Source: Paraspadella gotoi (taxonomy: Eukaryota; Chaetognatha). Taken from it: a stretch of 64,000 nucleotides of DNA. Positions 1 through 10,603 of this stretch are shown here, piece by piece. A program made the position numbers and the translations under genes. The stretch's first letter is position 1. Each line of letters opens with the position of its first letter. A model generated the notes under the pieces. It did not search any database. It saw nothing but the letters and a program-made list of their open reading frames with translations, and was not told where the DNA came from. The DNA lies in the NCBI GenBank assembly GCA_051294375.1, contig CM119266.1, positions 13,642,735-13,706,734 of the forward strand. Reading direction: 5' to 3'.

Positions 1-1070
1 GTAGCGCCTTATCCACAGTTTGAAAACGAAATGATAAAATAAAAAAACGTCAGACGAAAGCGTAATTTAATCAATTTAAATTCAAACAAATAAAATCAGA
101 AAAAAGTCGCTTATGTTTTAGTTGCGTGATGCGAGTTGCGTCCGGAACATGGTTTTAATTATTCTGAAGTATAATAATAAATTAAGTATTTTAAAAGGCA
201 CGTGGAAACGATTTCGAGAAAAGGAAACCGGAAAAACAAAGAGAAAGTGATACAATTTTGTAAAGAAATAGTTCAAATTGTATATCATCGAGTCATATAC
301 ATTAACCTCTACGACCACAATAGCGACGATGACGACAACGACTGCGACGATGGCAGAGGCGATGACTCTTTACCGCCCATTGCCCGCGTAAAATTATCAT
401 TTTTCATTTTTCCCTTTTCTTTTGAAATCAAAAAAAGTTTTTCCCTGTCGTTTTTACCGCTTCTTCTTTGAAACAAAAGAAATTTTCAAAATGGCTGTCG
501 GAAGATCAAAAGAAAAGAATAGCAAAGGAATTCTTTAGACGCGTTGATTTTTCATGAAACTTGAATGTTGTAGTTGTAAAAAGTTTAGGTTTAAAATCTT
601 ATTACAAAATAAAGAGAATAAACGATCAAGGGGAAAATGATAACAATTATATCGATGATCTAATTAAACGAACCGACCTCCGCGCTCTCAGAAACCGTAA
701 GTTTTTGCAGGCAAAATGAGCGCAGTATTGATGAGAGAAGCCCCACTTAATAATAAATATTATCAATTCCGATGATTAATTTCCAGTTTATTCGCAATTA
801 ACTGATAACGATTAGTTTTAAATATCTAGTCGCTTTGAAAACGAATGCACTCGACGAAAACAAGTTGGAATTGTATTACGTTTTAATTTACACATTTGAC
901 GAGAGAGAGATATATACGGAGTCTGTTGCCGCTCGGCAGAAAAATGAAGCAAGACTGACATCTTGTGTTATATTTCGTCAGTTTAACCTTAAAAATATAG
1001 ATATTTATAAATTTTTATTATTCTCTCAACCGACTTCGTCGACATCATTCGTGGATCACGCCAACTGTCG
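1..1070. other. AT-rich stretch, no gene seen
   Basis: AT-rich DNA with only short, compositionally biased reading frames. A (GAC/GAT) codon-like run at about 325-365 gives an acidic translation but has no start or splice context that I would trust. Nothing else is supported. Confidence 0.6.
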
Positions 1071-1078
1071 TCAAAGGC

Positions 1079-1339
1079 GTGCGCTTCGTCGTCCTTCTAG
1101 ACGTGACTTTTTCCTCCCAGAGACGTCAACTCGCCGTCGTTCTGTCCTCGCGCGACAAACGTAGTCTTGGCGTCTCGGTACCATTTTCAGCGTCCACCGT
1201 CCGTCGCCGATTTACGAGGATTCCATTTGGCGGCGACAACTCAGTTTCGAAACTCGGTTCACCTCGAGGATCGCCAATTGTACCGGGTGATTATCAACGA
1301 ACGCCATCGATAATAAAGATGGTTTTGCCGTTCGAATGA
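1079..1339 (+). CDS. Possible internal or terminal coding exon, unknown protein
   Basis: An open frame of about 86 codons without low-complexity composition lies in a GC-richer island inside AT-rich DNA. The translation mixes Arg, Ser, Pro and Val and ends with a stop at about 1337-1339. The frame opens with GTG, not ATG, so if coding it is an exon entered by splicing, not a complete gene. A late in-frame ATG occurs within ATAATAAAGATGG. No family motif is recognised, and no polypyrimidine-AG acceptor is obvious directly upstream. CpG-rich intergenic DNA could give an open frame of this length by chance, so this is only a candidate. Confidence 0.2.
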   Translation: MRFVVLLDVTFSSQRRQLAVVLSSRDKRSLGVSVPFSASTVRRRFTRIPFGGDNSVSKLGSPRGSPIVPGDYQRTPSIIKMVLPFE

Positions 1340-1624
1340 GTAGATAAAAAGCTGTGATTAATTGTGAGATATTTTGTGCTTCAGGCATCAAAAACAAACC
1401 TTCTGTTCCTAAAATGTATTAAAGTAAACTATTACATAAATATTCAAACCTAAAAAATAAAATCTCCTAATATTATTAAGTTTAAATAATTATATCTCTT
1501 AAATTTTTGGGGGGATCGCTCGTTGTTAATCACCCTGTAGAAGGGTTGCACGTGGGAAAAAAAGATATTCTGTTTTCTCTTTTCTTTTCCCGGAGGCGAT
1601 GCTTTTTTTTTTGTCGGAGGAGAT

Positions 1625-1692
1625 TGGAGGCGGTCGCAGCGGCGGTGGCGGTGGCGGTGGCGGCGGTGGCGGCGGCGGCGCTGTCGGCGGTG
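1625..1692. repeat. GGC/GGT trinucleotide repeat
   Basis: Imperfect (GGCGGT)n tract. Read on the plus strand it would encode poly-Gly and on the minus strand poly-Pro or poly-Ala. I treat it as a microsatellite, not coding sequence. Confidence 0.8.
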
Positions 1693-1896
1693 GAAACGAA
1701 TACCCCCTCACCGCCCCACGCTTCTTTCCGTTTCGGGCTGAAGGGGCGGCGTGGCGTAAGAGATACGCGGCCGGAAACAAAACAAAAGGAAGGCGGAAGT
1801 TTTCGTTGAGATTGTTGTCGTTGTCGTTGTTGTCGTACTCCCAACGCGAAAGAGGCGCATGCAGACAGGGGGGACAAAAGGGAATCTGAAAAGTGT

Positions 1897-1905
1897 GAAA
1901 GAGAG

Positions 1906-1976
<71 letters not shown>

Positions 1977-2005
1977 GGAAGAGAGAGAGAGAGAGAGAGG
2001 GCGTT
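1897..2005. repeat. (GA)n microsatellite
   Basis: Interrupted GAGA tract of about 100 bases with occasional GGA and GAAA interruptions. Purine-only strand; such tracts can form triplex (H-DNA) structure. Confidence 0.9.
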
Positions 2006-2866
2006 GCTTCCAAAACGCAATCCGATGGCGAAAACACGAGTTGAGAGAAGAAGGGAAGTAAGAGAGGGAAATGCGATTCCGATGTCGCAAACTTGAAGAT
2101 GAGGTGCGAGATGAGCGAGAGGGACAAAACGAGAGAGAGAGAGAGATAGAAATAGAGAGAGACAGACAGACAGTCAGGAAACGAAAGTTAGTCATTCGAG
2201 TTGAAAATCTAACAATAACAAGAAAAATAAAACGGGCGCCAACCTTACGAAATATTTGATAATTGATCCCTTGGTAGAGATACATATAACAATAAATATT
2301 CTGGGAGTGATGGTGATGGTGGTCTAAAACAACCGAAGCCTGTCCAAAGTCAGGGGCAAGATAACTTATTTAGTAAATGAATGGATAAATTTTTATATTG
2401 GTTGTACCAATTTCATAGAAAACAAACTTAAGTAAAGATAATCGATTGAAAAAATGGCGGAGGGATTCGATTCAAGGAAATTCGTAATCGGGGAAGATCC
2501 ACGTTTCTTTGCGAAGTGAGACGCGATGACTCGGTCGCGGCCAGAGCGAGAGTGAGTAAAATAGTGAGAATTAGTGAGAGATAAGGTATAGATTAGAAAA
2601 TAAATGATAGTAAAGATAAGATCTGGCAAGATAAGGCAAAAATGGTGATAAAAAAAAAATTAATGCTCGGAAGCACTCAGCGGTTGAATAAAAACGAGAA
2701 AAAAATTGGAAACCTAAAAGTTTAAAACGGGAGATGAGACCCGAAATTATCATCACAAAAGCTTCTTGTCGAAAGTTTATTCTTTAATCTTTATAGAAGT
2801 CGTTAAAATGAAACTCTTCTTAAAAGTTCAACGTCGCGACGAGAAAGTTCCATCTAAAGTGGAACT
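2006..2866. other. Purine-rich intergenic stretch
   Basis: Mostly A and G rich with a short (GACA)n at about 2160-2172 and one copy of the dispersed hairpin repeat at 2,367-2,416. No convincing exon. Confidence 0.5.
2367..2416 (+). repeat. Dispersed hairpin repeat, copy 1
   Basis: Contains the 19-mer TTGGTTGTACCAATTTCAT preceded by an AAATGAATGG segment. The same core occurs at 54,392-54,422 (minus) and 57,916-57,961 (plus). The core is an imperfect palindrome (ATTGGT, short loop, ACCAAT). No similarity continues downstream of TTTCAT, so that side looks like an element edge. Confidence 0.6.
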
Positions 2867-2940
2867 CGCTCTTCTCTCTCTCTTGCGTCTCTGTCTCTCT
2901 GTCTTTCTCGTCTTCTCTCTCTCTCCTCTCTCTCTCTCTC

Positions 2941-2985
<45 letters not shown>

Positions 2986-3007
2986 CTCTCCGTCTCTCTC
3001 TCTCTCA
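2867..3007. repeat. (CT)n microsatellite
   Basis: Interrupted CTCT tract of about 140 bases with TTCTC and GTCTC interruptions. Confidence 0.9.
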
Positions 3008-3147
3008 TCTTTCCTAACTCTAACATTCATCATCACTGATCATCTAGAGCCTTCATTCGAGACAATGTCACGACCATAAATCTTTCGGACTTGTCACTTT
3101 CGCCAAAAAAAAAAAAGAAAATAATGATGGAAAATATTTTATTTCAG

Positions 3148-3216
3148 CTTTATAACGAGAAAAGGATGGGCCTTGTCATATACAGACAAACCGGGCGCCT
3201 CAAATTTATGCATTAA
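3148..3216 (+). CDS. Candidate 3' terminal coding exon with poly(A) signal
   Basis: A TTTTATTTCAG acceptor-like sequence ends at 3,147. The frame directly after it is open for 22 codons (begins LYNEKRMGLVIYRQTGRLK) and stops at 3,214-3,216. An AATAAA hexamer overlaps the stop region at 3,216-3,221. Acceptor, short non-repetitive frame, stop and poly(A) signal in the right order is what a last exon looks like. However, the polypyrimidine tract is short, AATAAA is common in DNA this AT-rich, and no upstream exon could be linked. Function unknown. Confidence 0.25.
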   Translation, partial: LYNEKRMGLVIYRQTGRLKFMH

Positions 3217-4137
3217 ATAAACTTTACTTTTTTTAAAATTTTCCTAAAATTTTTTTTCAGAAAATCAAGATGTACTAATGAATACCGTACATCTTAATCG
3301 CCTGTTTAGTTTCTATAAGATTGCAATATAACTAATTATAAGGCAAAAGAAAAATTAAATTACTGAGAACAGAAAGAGTAGACAACCGTCGTGTGATCAA
3401 CGACTCAATCGAACAGAAATCGACCACCAAAAAAAAATCCACATTTTCGTCGCACGTCACGAAAAGCCCCGGATGTTGTCGCCGCGAGGTTTCAGATGGA
3501 TTCGATATTTACTCGGGGATGATCTGTCTTTCCCTAACGATTCTCTCCGTTTACCGATGTGATCATTTCTCACTCCTGGCAGACCTTTCTGGGTCTCACA
3601 TATGGAAAAAAAGACGCTTTTACTGCCGGATTGTCTGCCAGACCATATCATCACCGCCACCATAGTGATACCGTTACTGATAACGCGCAAGTGACAGAAA
3701 GTTTTCCCCATTGCCAACGAACGTCACTTCCATGATGACTTTTTTCCTTTCACCGCCACATCTGAAAAAAATTACCATCGCCTTTCACACCGCACCAACT
3801 CCGACCCACTCCACCTCCATCCCTTCCGCGTCTCCGTCCGTCGAGCTTAAACCGGAAGTTACGCCGTCATAACCGTCGCACCTGAACTGGGACGCCATCT
3901 TTTTTTTCCGCTCTCTTCTCTCTCGACGGAAACGAGGCTGAGAATCGGAAGGGAATGAGAAGAAGAGAAAAATTATTGATGCAAACTAAACAGCGAAGAA
4001 TCGAAAGGAAAATAAAAGCCGATGGTAAATTATGCAAAAAAAAAAGAATAGAAAAAACATTTTTGTGTTGTGCAAACGAAACAACTCGTCGGCGCGGCAA
4101 CGGCGGAATTGCCGCCTGGGACAGACTTTCCCGGTGA
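3217..4137. other. Intergenic, two overlapping open frames, none convincing
   Basis: AT-rich to about 3,400, then mixed composition. Overlapping frames of 84-90 codons exist on both strands at 3,393-3,717, the minus one with an ATG at 3,711. They are antiparallel over the same bases, so at most one could be real, and neither has flanking splice or promoter signals I can defend. Confidence 0.4.
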
Positions 4138-4156
4138 TACTCTTCTCTTCTCTCTC

Positions 4157-4188
<32 letters not shown>

Positions 4189-4206
4189 GTCTGCTCTCGT
4201 CTCTCT

Positions 4207-4241
<35 letters not shown>

Positions 4242-4242
4242 T

Positions 4243-4305
<63 letters not shown>

Positions 4306-4335
4306 CTTCTCTGGCTCTCGTCTCTCTCCCTTCCC
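4138..4335. repeat. (CT)n microsatellite
   Basis: Nearly 200 bases of interrupted CTCT, with TCGTCTCT interruptions at both ends. Confidence 0.95.
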
Positions 4336-5396
4336 CTTATTCATTCCCTCGTTCCCTCGTATTCCTTGAGGTTTTTGCGGCGGGCCGCCACTGAGACGGC
4401 CCCGACGATCATCAATAAAACCGATTCAATGGTTCCGGATTTGTTGTGTTAATTCATAAAATTTTCTCTGACCCAACAGTTTTTTTAATTAATAAAGGAA
4501 TGATTAATTCATGTTCCGATAACCTTGCGTTCGTTGCCCTCGAGATCGATTACAACATGTCTAATAATCAACAAAGCTGAGCAGAGCAAGCAAACCAATC
4601 TTAGCCAAGATTTCTGCGTTGTCTGAATTTTTTATGTTGTCGTTATTTTTTCCGTATTGTTTTGGGGCCTTCTTTAAATTCAATCTTTTCCGTCCACTTT
4701 GCCACCTTCGCAAGCAACCTTCCACCCATTCGCAACCTCAACTACCTTCCCCGATGTTTCAATGCCATGCCATGTCATGCCACGGGGAGACGCTCGGGTT
4801 GCCGGAGAAGTTTCCTAGTAAAAAAAATTTTAAGAATTCGTGGAATGAAATCTCAAACGAAATCGTTCTCCAGAATGAGAGTGAATATTGAAAGAGGGAG
4901 GAGATGATTAGGGAAAAGAGTTGATGAAAAAGGAAAGAAAATTAGGAAAAATGAAAGCAAAAAAAGATAAAATCAAACGAAGACAAACAAAAAATAAAGA
5001 GAAGAGAAATAAGAAGGAAACTTAAAACCTAAAAAAACTTAAAAAAAAAAAGAAACATATTTCTCCGAGGAGGAACTAGAATGAGAATAGAGAAAGAAAC
5101 ATTATGCGAAGGATGTAAAAAGGAAAAGAGTAGTCGGCATTAGAAATGAAAATCCCCGAGGAGGCAGGGAGCTCTTAAGGAGGATTTGTCGTCGTCGTCG
5201 TCGTCGTTGCAATCGTCATCGCCATCGCCATAGGAGGCGACAAAGAGGTTGCTGTCGAATAGAAGGGGTTGAGGACGTGATAGGGAGACGAAGGGGAAAA
5301 AAAAGGAGAAAGCAAAAAGAGGTTAATAATAACGACTTTATAGCGCATAAATGGCGAGACGATAGCGTGGGAGTTTTGGGTGAACCAATGGGTGGC
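4336..5396. other. Intergenic, purine-rich, with a (GTC)n tract
   Basis: A-rich sequence. The (GTC)n tract at about 5,187-5,210 runs into ATCGCC repeats. The outer edge of inverted repeat 1 is reached at about 5,397. Confidence 0.5.
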
Positions 5397-5820
5397 CGTT
5401 TATATTTCGGGGGTGGCGTGGGGGCGAAAGTGGCCCCTTGTCGATGGACGGAAACTTGTTTCGCTTCGATGAGGAAATACATGAGGCGGACGTCGGCGTT
5501 TATGGTGCAACGGGATTCATGGTGCAATGGTGCCGGGATAGAAACCACATCGCGTCAGAATTTTTTTCAATGACGTATGGTGGGACAAAAATCGGGCACA
5601 ATGTCTTTGTGAGCGGCCCGGGGGGGACGATTTTTATTACGTTTTGGTTTTCCGCACTTTTTTCCCCGTTTTTTTTCGTAAAATAATTTTTTATATGCAT
5701 TTTAACTGTTAATAAATTCTTAAATTTCCATTTTCCTTGTGATTTCTTTCTGCCAAATGTGGGTAGGAAGTTTTTTTGTATTTTTTGTCTTTTTCGCTGC
5801 TCTTTCTGCGTTTTCACTAT

Positions 5821-5827
5821 TTTTTTT

Positions 5828-5922
<95 letters not shown>

Positions 5923-5923
5923 A
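5821..5923. repeat. (CTTT)n microsatellite
   Basis: About 25 uninterrupted CTTT units. The matching place in the right arm (about 18,750-18,880) is an irregular purine tract, so the arms differ here. Confidence 0.95.
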
Positions 5924-6184
5924 GTTTCATCACTCCTTCCAAGGCTATGGTGACCTCGGAGAGTTTTAATCTGCCCTCGTCACAAACCATGACGACGTCA
6001 TCAGACTTAAAAAAGAGGGTGGGGGGTAGGTGGGTGAGAAGGGGCGCGGCACAAGATGGTGAGTCGGGCAAAAGTGGCTCACGGGTCGAGGGTGAAAAAA
6101 AGCGGAAGCCCTTTAAAAATTCCCAGGCCGCCGCTTGTGAGAGAGCGGAGGAAAAGGAAAGCATAAAGCACCATCGCTGAGGGG

Positions 6185-6330
6185 AGACGCTTTCTAATGG
6201 AACAGCGACGGCAGCGGCGGCGGTTGCGGCTGAGGCGGTTGCGGCTGCGGCGGTGGCAGCTGTGGTGGCGGTGGCGTCGGTGGTTTTACTATCAGCCGAT
6301 GTAGTCCTTGTCGGGCTCTGAGTGCCCGCT
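6185..6330 (+). repeat. GCG/GTG codon-like repeat
   Basis: Imperfect trinucleotide run rich in GCG, GTT, GGC and GTG. One frame reads as Ala/Val-rich and ends in a stop near 6,320, but it has no in-frame ATG. The right-arm counterpart at 18,370-18,480 does not keep the frame. Treated as a repeat. Confidence 0.5.
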
Positions 6331-6511
6331 CAAAGGCGAAAAGATGCTTTACTTTACAAAAATGGAATAAAAATGAGAATATAAAAAGAAATTAAATAAA
6401 TTGAGAACATAAAGGACAAAAACAAAAATAAACAAAAATCAGAGAGATAACATCAAGAAAACAGAGGAAGCAAGATTGAATAATGTAGAGGTTAAAACTG
6501 TTTTCATGCCA

Positions 6512-6522
6512 ATGGCGGATTT
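6512..6522 (+). CDS. Candidate minimal first coding exon (ATG then splice donor)
   Basis: The sequence CCAATGGCGGATTTGTAAGTAT has a start codon in good context and a near-consensus donor (GTAAGTAT) 11 bases after the A of ATG. It is preserved in the other arm on the minus strand at 18,151-18,169, where the flanks have diverged. If real, the first coding exon contributes three codons plus two bases, and the rest would lie beyond the intron. It could also be chance: the unspliced frame stops at codon five (TAA inside GTAAGT). Confidence 0.2.
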
Positions 6523-7540
6523 GTAAGTATAAAAATTTACTCGTTTATTGTTCCATGTACATTGTACAAACTTGCTTTTGAATAATTATCAGCCGATAAA
6601 ACTTGCTTGCGAAAGAGATAGAAGTCAAAAGTAACAAACTGAGTTGACGCTGTATTCTTACTCAAAGCATTCTCAGTTAAAAAAATCATGGAAAAGAATG
6701 ACGAAAAAAATGAGAGGCCCTAAAAAATACGCGAAATTCTGAAAAAAAGCATTTCCCCCCAGAAAATATTCGCATTTAAATTCGCAAGAAAGTAAATTGA
6801 CGTAAAACTTCAAAACAAAAAACAAGGAACGAGGGAGCGTCTCGCGAAAGAATTGAATAAAAAAGAGAGAGAGCGAATTTTTCTTTTTTTCTCTCTCAAA
6901 AATGAAAAATTCATATAAACGGAGATAGCGAAGGCTTTTTCCTTCAACCGGAGGGAAGACGTACTGATAAGAAAAGCCGCTTCGTTTCTTATGCTTTTTA
7001 TTGATGAAAAGTTTGGGATCGACTCGTAATTTATTGATCCGCGTCGCACGTGTATATATATAAATATAAATTTAAGGTTTCTCCCGGCTTGCGAAGTTCA
7101 ATGCCTGCGTGGCGTGGGTAGTTTGTGTAACACGTGGGGTGAGTGGAGTAGAGTTTGTGGCATTTGACTTGTTGCGTTAATAGGGTTTGTGGCATTTGAC
7201 TTGTGGCGTAAGTAGGGTTTGTGGCGTTGATCTCGTTTCGGTTTCAATATCAAAGTTTTATTTCTAAAATTTTTTTTTTCAGATTTCTCATTGATCCTTT
7301 TTAGCAAATTCTTGTTTATTTCTACTTTAATCTTCGCGTTGCTCTTTTTTTTGTTGGTCACGAATGAAAGAAGTTCTTTTCTCCGCCGCCGAACGAGTTT
7401 TGCTGCCTTCTGAAGAAGAAGAACGTTTACACAAAGCGAACGGAGAGAGGAAAAAGGAAGTAGAGAGGATGGAGGAGTGACACGGAAAAAAGAGAAACGA
7501 TTCCAAGACGAAAAGAAGAGAGAAAAGAAGACGACGTGAG

Positions 7541-7832
7541 AGATGCAGAGAGAGGGGAGGAGAGGACCTGCGAGAGAGAGAGCACGGAGAGAGAGAGAGA
7601 GAGACGGACGAGAGAGAGAGAGAAGAGAACAGAGTGAGAGGAGGAGAGAGATTAGGAGAGATAAGAAGATTGAGGAGAAAAAGAGAGAGGAGAGGAGAGG
7701 AGGAGAGGAGAAGAGAGAGAGAGAGATTGAGACAGAAAGAAAGAGACAGAGAAAGAGACAGAGAAAGAGACAGAGAAGCAGAGAAAACAGAGAAAACAGA
7801 GAAAACAGAGAAAACAGAGAAAACAGAGAAAA
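7541..7832. repeat. GA-rich tract ending in a 9-bp tandem repeat
   Basis: Irregular GAGA sequence, then (GAGACAGAAA)-like units. At about 7,779-7,832 there are about six copies of GAGAAAACA. The opposite arm has a shorter version (about 13,676-13,715), so copy number differs between arms. Confidence 0.85.
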
Positions 7833-8049
7833 ACCCTGAATGAAACATAAAATTGCAAAGGAAGGGAATGAAGTTTTACAGCTGAATGCGGAAGACGCGT
7901 TGTCGGCGAAGAAGGCAAATAACTAGAGAAAAGAAAAATAATGAAAAAAAATATAAACAAACTGCGACGATGAATATGAACCTCGTTTCCGATTGAAAAA
8001 AAAATATAGAAATGAAAACACCCTGGGCTGTCGATGATAAACAAATCTA

Positions 8050-8264
8050 NNNNNNNNNNNNNNNNNNNNNNNNNNNNNNNNNNNNNNNNNNNNNNNNNNN
8101 NNNNNNNNNNNNNNNNNNNNNNNNNNNNNNNNNNNNNNNNNNNNNNNNNNNNNNNNNNNNNNNNNNNNNNNNNNNNNNNNNNNNNNNNNNNNNNNNNNNN
8201 NNNNNNNNNNNNNNNNNNNNNNNNNNNNNNNNNNNNNNNNNNNNNNNNNNNNNNNNNNNNNNNN
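8050..8264. other. Assembly gap, 215 N
   Basis: Run of N. The corresponding part of the right arm (about 13,200-13,410) is sequenced and consists of GA-rich sequence. Confidence 1.
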
Positions 8265-8655
8265 TTTTTCCGAGATAATTCAGTCTAACGCGTTATGAGC
8301 GTCGAGGTTATAAAAGTTATAAATAAACTAGCGACTCTGGCTGAGAAACTAATCGCGCCTCGAGTGAGAGCTTTGTTTCACTTTTACGCGATGGCAAGAT
8401 GCAACGAAAATAACCGTCGTCGTTGTCGTCGTCGTTGTCGTCGTTATTATCCCCGTCGTGGGTGACATGAGCTCTCACTAAAGGGCGCTCGAAAAGCCGG
8501 AAATGGAAAGAGCTTTCGCCGGAAAACTTTTAAGAAATTCGACGAAGTTATAGAATATGAAATTAGGGAAGAGAGAAGGAGAGAGAAAAAAAAAAGGCAA
8601 AACCGGAAATGGGTTGTTGGCGCGGCCGAAACGCCGGAATCCGCCGGAGGGGGGC

Positions 8656-8665
8656 NNNNNNNNNN
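8656..8665. other. Assembly gap, 10 N
   Basis: Run of N next to GC-rich sequence; the right arm reads through this point at about 12,745-12,775 with CT-rich sequence. Confidence 1.
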
Positions 8666-8991
8666 ATGACAATAAAGACGGCTCGAGGGAGAGAGAGAGA
8701 TAGAGAGGGAGAGAGTGAGTGAGAGAGAGAGACACGCAAAAGAAATAGGACGAAAAGAAAAAGTGAGCGAGCGCAAGAAGCGTGAGAGAGAAAAAGAGAA
8801 TAAGAAAGAGAGTCTGGGGAATGAAAATAAATTCCTCGATTGGCAAGGAACAGACTGTCGATGCGACGGAGTTAGAAAGAAGATGAGAAAGAAAGAATGA
8901 AAGAAAAAAAGAAGGAAAGAAAGAAAGAAAGAAAGAGAGAAACTTAAGAAAAAAAAAGAAAAAAGTCAAAAGAAGAAAAGAAAGAAAAACT

Positions 8992-9161
8992 NNNNNNNNN
9001 NNNNNNNNNNNNNNNNNNNNNNNNNNNNNNNNNNNNNNNNNNNNNNNNNNNNNNNNNNNNNNNNNNNNNNNNNNNNNNNNNNNNNNNNNNNNNNNNNNNN
9101 NNNNNNNNNNNNNNNNNNNNNNNNNNNNNNNNNNNNNNNNNNNNNNNNNNNNNNNNNNNNN
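8992..9161. other. Assembly gap, 170 N
   Basis: Run of N inside A/G-rich sequence. The matching right-arm part (about 12,080-12,330) is T-rich with a TGCGTG tract. Another gap in the window is also exactly 170 N (49,444-49,613). Confidence 1.
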
Positions 9162-10206
9162 AAAAAAAAAAAAAAAGAAAGAAAAACGAAAGATAAAAAC
9201 TGTTCCAACTAACTCTCTCCTTCAAATCCCCGAATGTCTTCGGGGTCCATTGTCGTCTCGGCGTCGAAGCGAAGCTGTTTCCGTCAACGTAATTGTTTTT
9301 TTGACAATCTTGTCAATGAAATAGCAATTATCGTTTATCATAAGCAATCATTTATGTGTCTTTAGTTACAAAGATCACCTCTCCCTCTCAGCTGGTTTAT
9401 CTCTTGACATAAAGTGACCACCCTGGAACTGCCATTTATATCGCCATCTTAGATCTTAGATCTTAGATCGAGGGATCCAACTGATCCATCTCAAACGCCA
9501 CCCAATTCCACGGTTTGACTCAACCCTAATCCTCCACCAGTAGAACCGTCATATTCGTCAGGAAATTCATCCTCTCGATTCCCTCCTTTCCTTCCCCCTT
9601 CCCTTCAGCCCGTCAGCCCTAAAACCCCCATCTACGCCTCCGAATGGACCGGAATCGATTCTTTTATCTCCGTCGACCTTTGACCCTCGAGGCGTCGGCG
9701 GTCACCGGGAAAAGCCGCGCCCCTCGCCGTCGCTCGCCCCTGACTAATGACGCCGATATCATCTCCGGCGTCTTGGGCCTTTTGGGAGGGCCTTCGCGGG
9801 GGAAAAGGCGGCTCCGGGTTCCAGGGGGCGGAAAAGGAAAAGAAGGCCGTTAGGGGCCATGGGGCCTTTTTATGGTATCGAAATCGATATTGACTTCGGG
9901 CCGTCGACAGCCGGCCCGGACCGGTCCGGACTCGTTACGTTGGCGGACGCTTTTAAAGTTGGGCGGGGTAAAGTGGGTGGGCCCTAGAAAGTGAGTTCTC
10001 CCGCTGCGCAGAGAATTTGTCTGGAAAATGCGAAAAACGACGAAGTGAGAGGAAACCGCAAAAAAAAGGGAAGGGCGAAACTGGATTGGGTAAGTTTTAT
10101 CTTTGGCCCAGAGACCACGAGGGCGACTTCAAATTTGCTCAGAAAATTTTTTTTCTATACTAAGAGTATAATAGTCCCAAAAGAGTCTCTCTAGTGAAAC
10201 GGATGG

Positions 10207-10269
10207 CTGTTCACTGTTCACTGTTCACTGTTCACTGTTCACTGTTCACTGTTCACTGTTCAGTGTTCA
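10207..10269. repeat. 7-bp tandem repeat (CTGTTCA)n
   Basis: About nine near-perfect CTGTTCA units. The opposite arm (about 10,900-10,975) holds the reverse complement but broken up by extra bases (GAACAGG and AACCAAG interruptions), so the repeat is degraded in one copy. Confidence 0.9.
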
Positions 10270-10520
10270 TCAATCGATTATTGGTCTCAAACTGGCCCAT
10301 TCATCATTCTCGATATATGTATCCTTGCTTAACCGCCTTAGTGAACCGAACTCGTCTGGCAGCGGGCCACGAGGAGGGGATTAAACAACAAACAGGGTTT
10401 GTTTTCTGACCAACCAAAAACCGTTGACCTCATTCAGACGCTCACCCGGTGGTCATGGCAACGGCGATGATCCGATATCCGGGCCATTCGTCTCATTAGA
10501 ATGGATGGATTCTGAAAAAA

Positions 10521-10545
10521 NNNNNNNNNNNNNNNNNNNNNNNNN
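10521..10545. other. 25-N gap at the centre of inverted repeat 1
   Basis: Exactly 25 N. Left flank ends ...TTCTGAAAAAA; right flank starts in (CT)n and reaches TTTTTTGCAGAA at about 10,625-10,636, the reverse complement of the left flank. The gap and CT tract are therefore the loop of the palindrome. Confidence 1.
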
Positions 10546-10568
10546 CTCTCTCTCTCCTCTCTCTCTCT

Positions 10569-10603
<35 letters not shown>

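Larger units (their letters stand above)
5397..10520 (+). repeat. Inverted repeat 1, left arm
   Basis: This arm can be followed against the reverse complement of 10,546-19,595 across its length. Anchors: 5,405-5,520 with 19,470-19,595; 6,480-6,600 with 18,060-18,190; 6,780-7,020 with 17,570-17,830; 7,080-7,250 with 14,270-14,460; 8,270-8,650 with 12,780-13,190; 9,650-10,190 with 11,000-11,540; 10,430-10,520 with 10,625-10,720. Copies differ by many single-base indels and by larger insertions. The outer edge coincides with a GA tract on the right-arm side. Confidence 0.85.

Noticed and set aside
1526-2285. Long Ser/Leu/Arg-rich open frames of up to 251 codons on the minus strand
   Set aside because: They translate (CT)n, (GGC)n and (GTC)n repeats in several overlapping frames at once, so composition alone explains them.
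3393-3717. Antiparallel frames of 84-90 codons
   Set aside because: Overlap on opposite strands with no supporting signals; expected by chance in mixed-composition DNA.
7780-7832. CRISPR-like array
   Set aside because: Simple tandem 9-mer without spacers in a eukaryotic microsatellite.
10207-10269. Telomere-like heptamer array
   Set aside because: CTGTTCA is not a known telomere repeat; nine copies only, at an internal position and degraded in the opposite arm.
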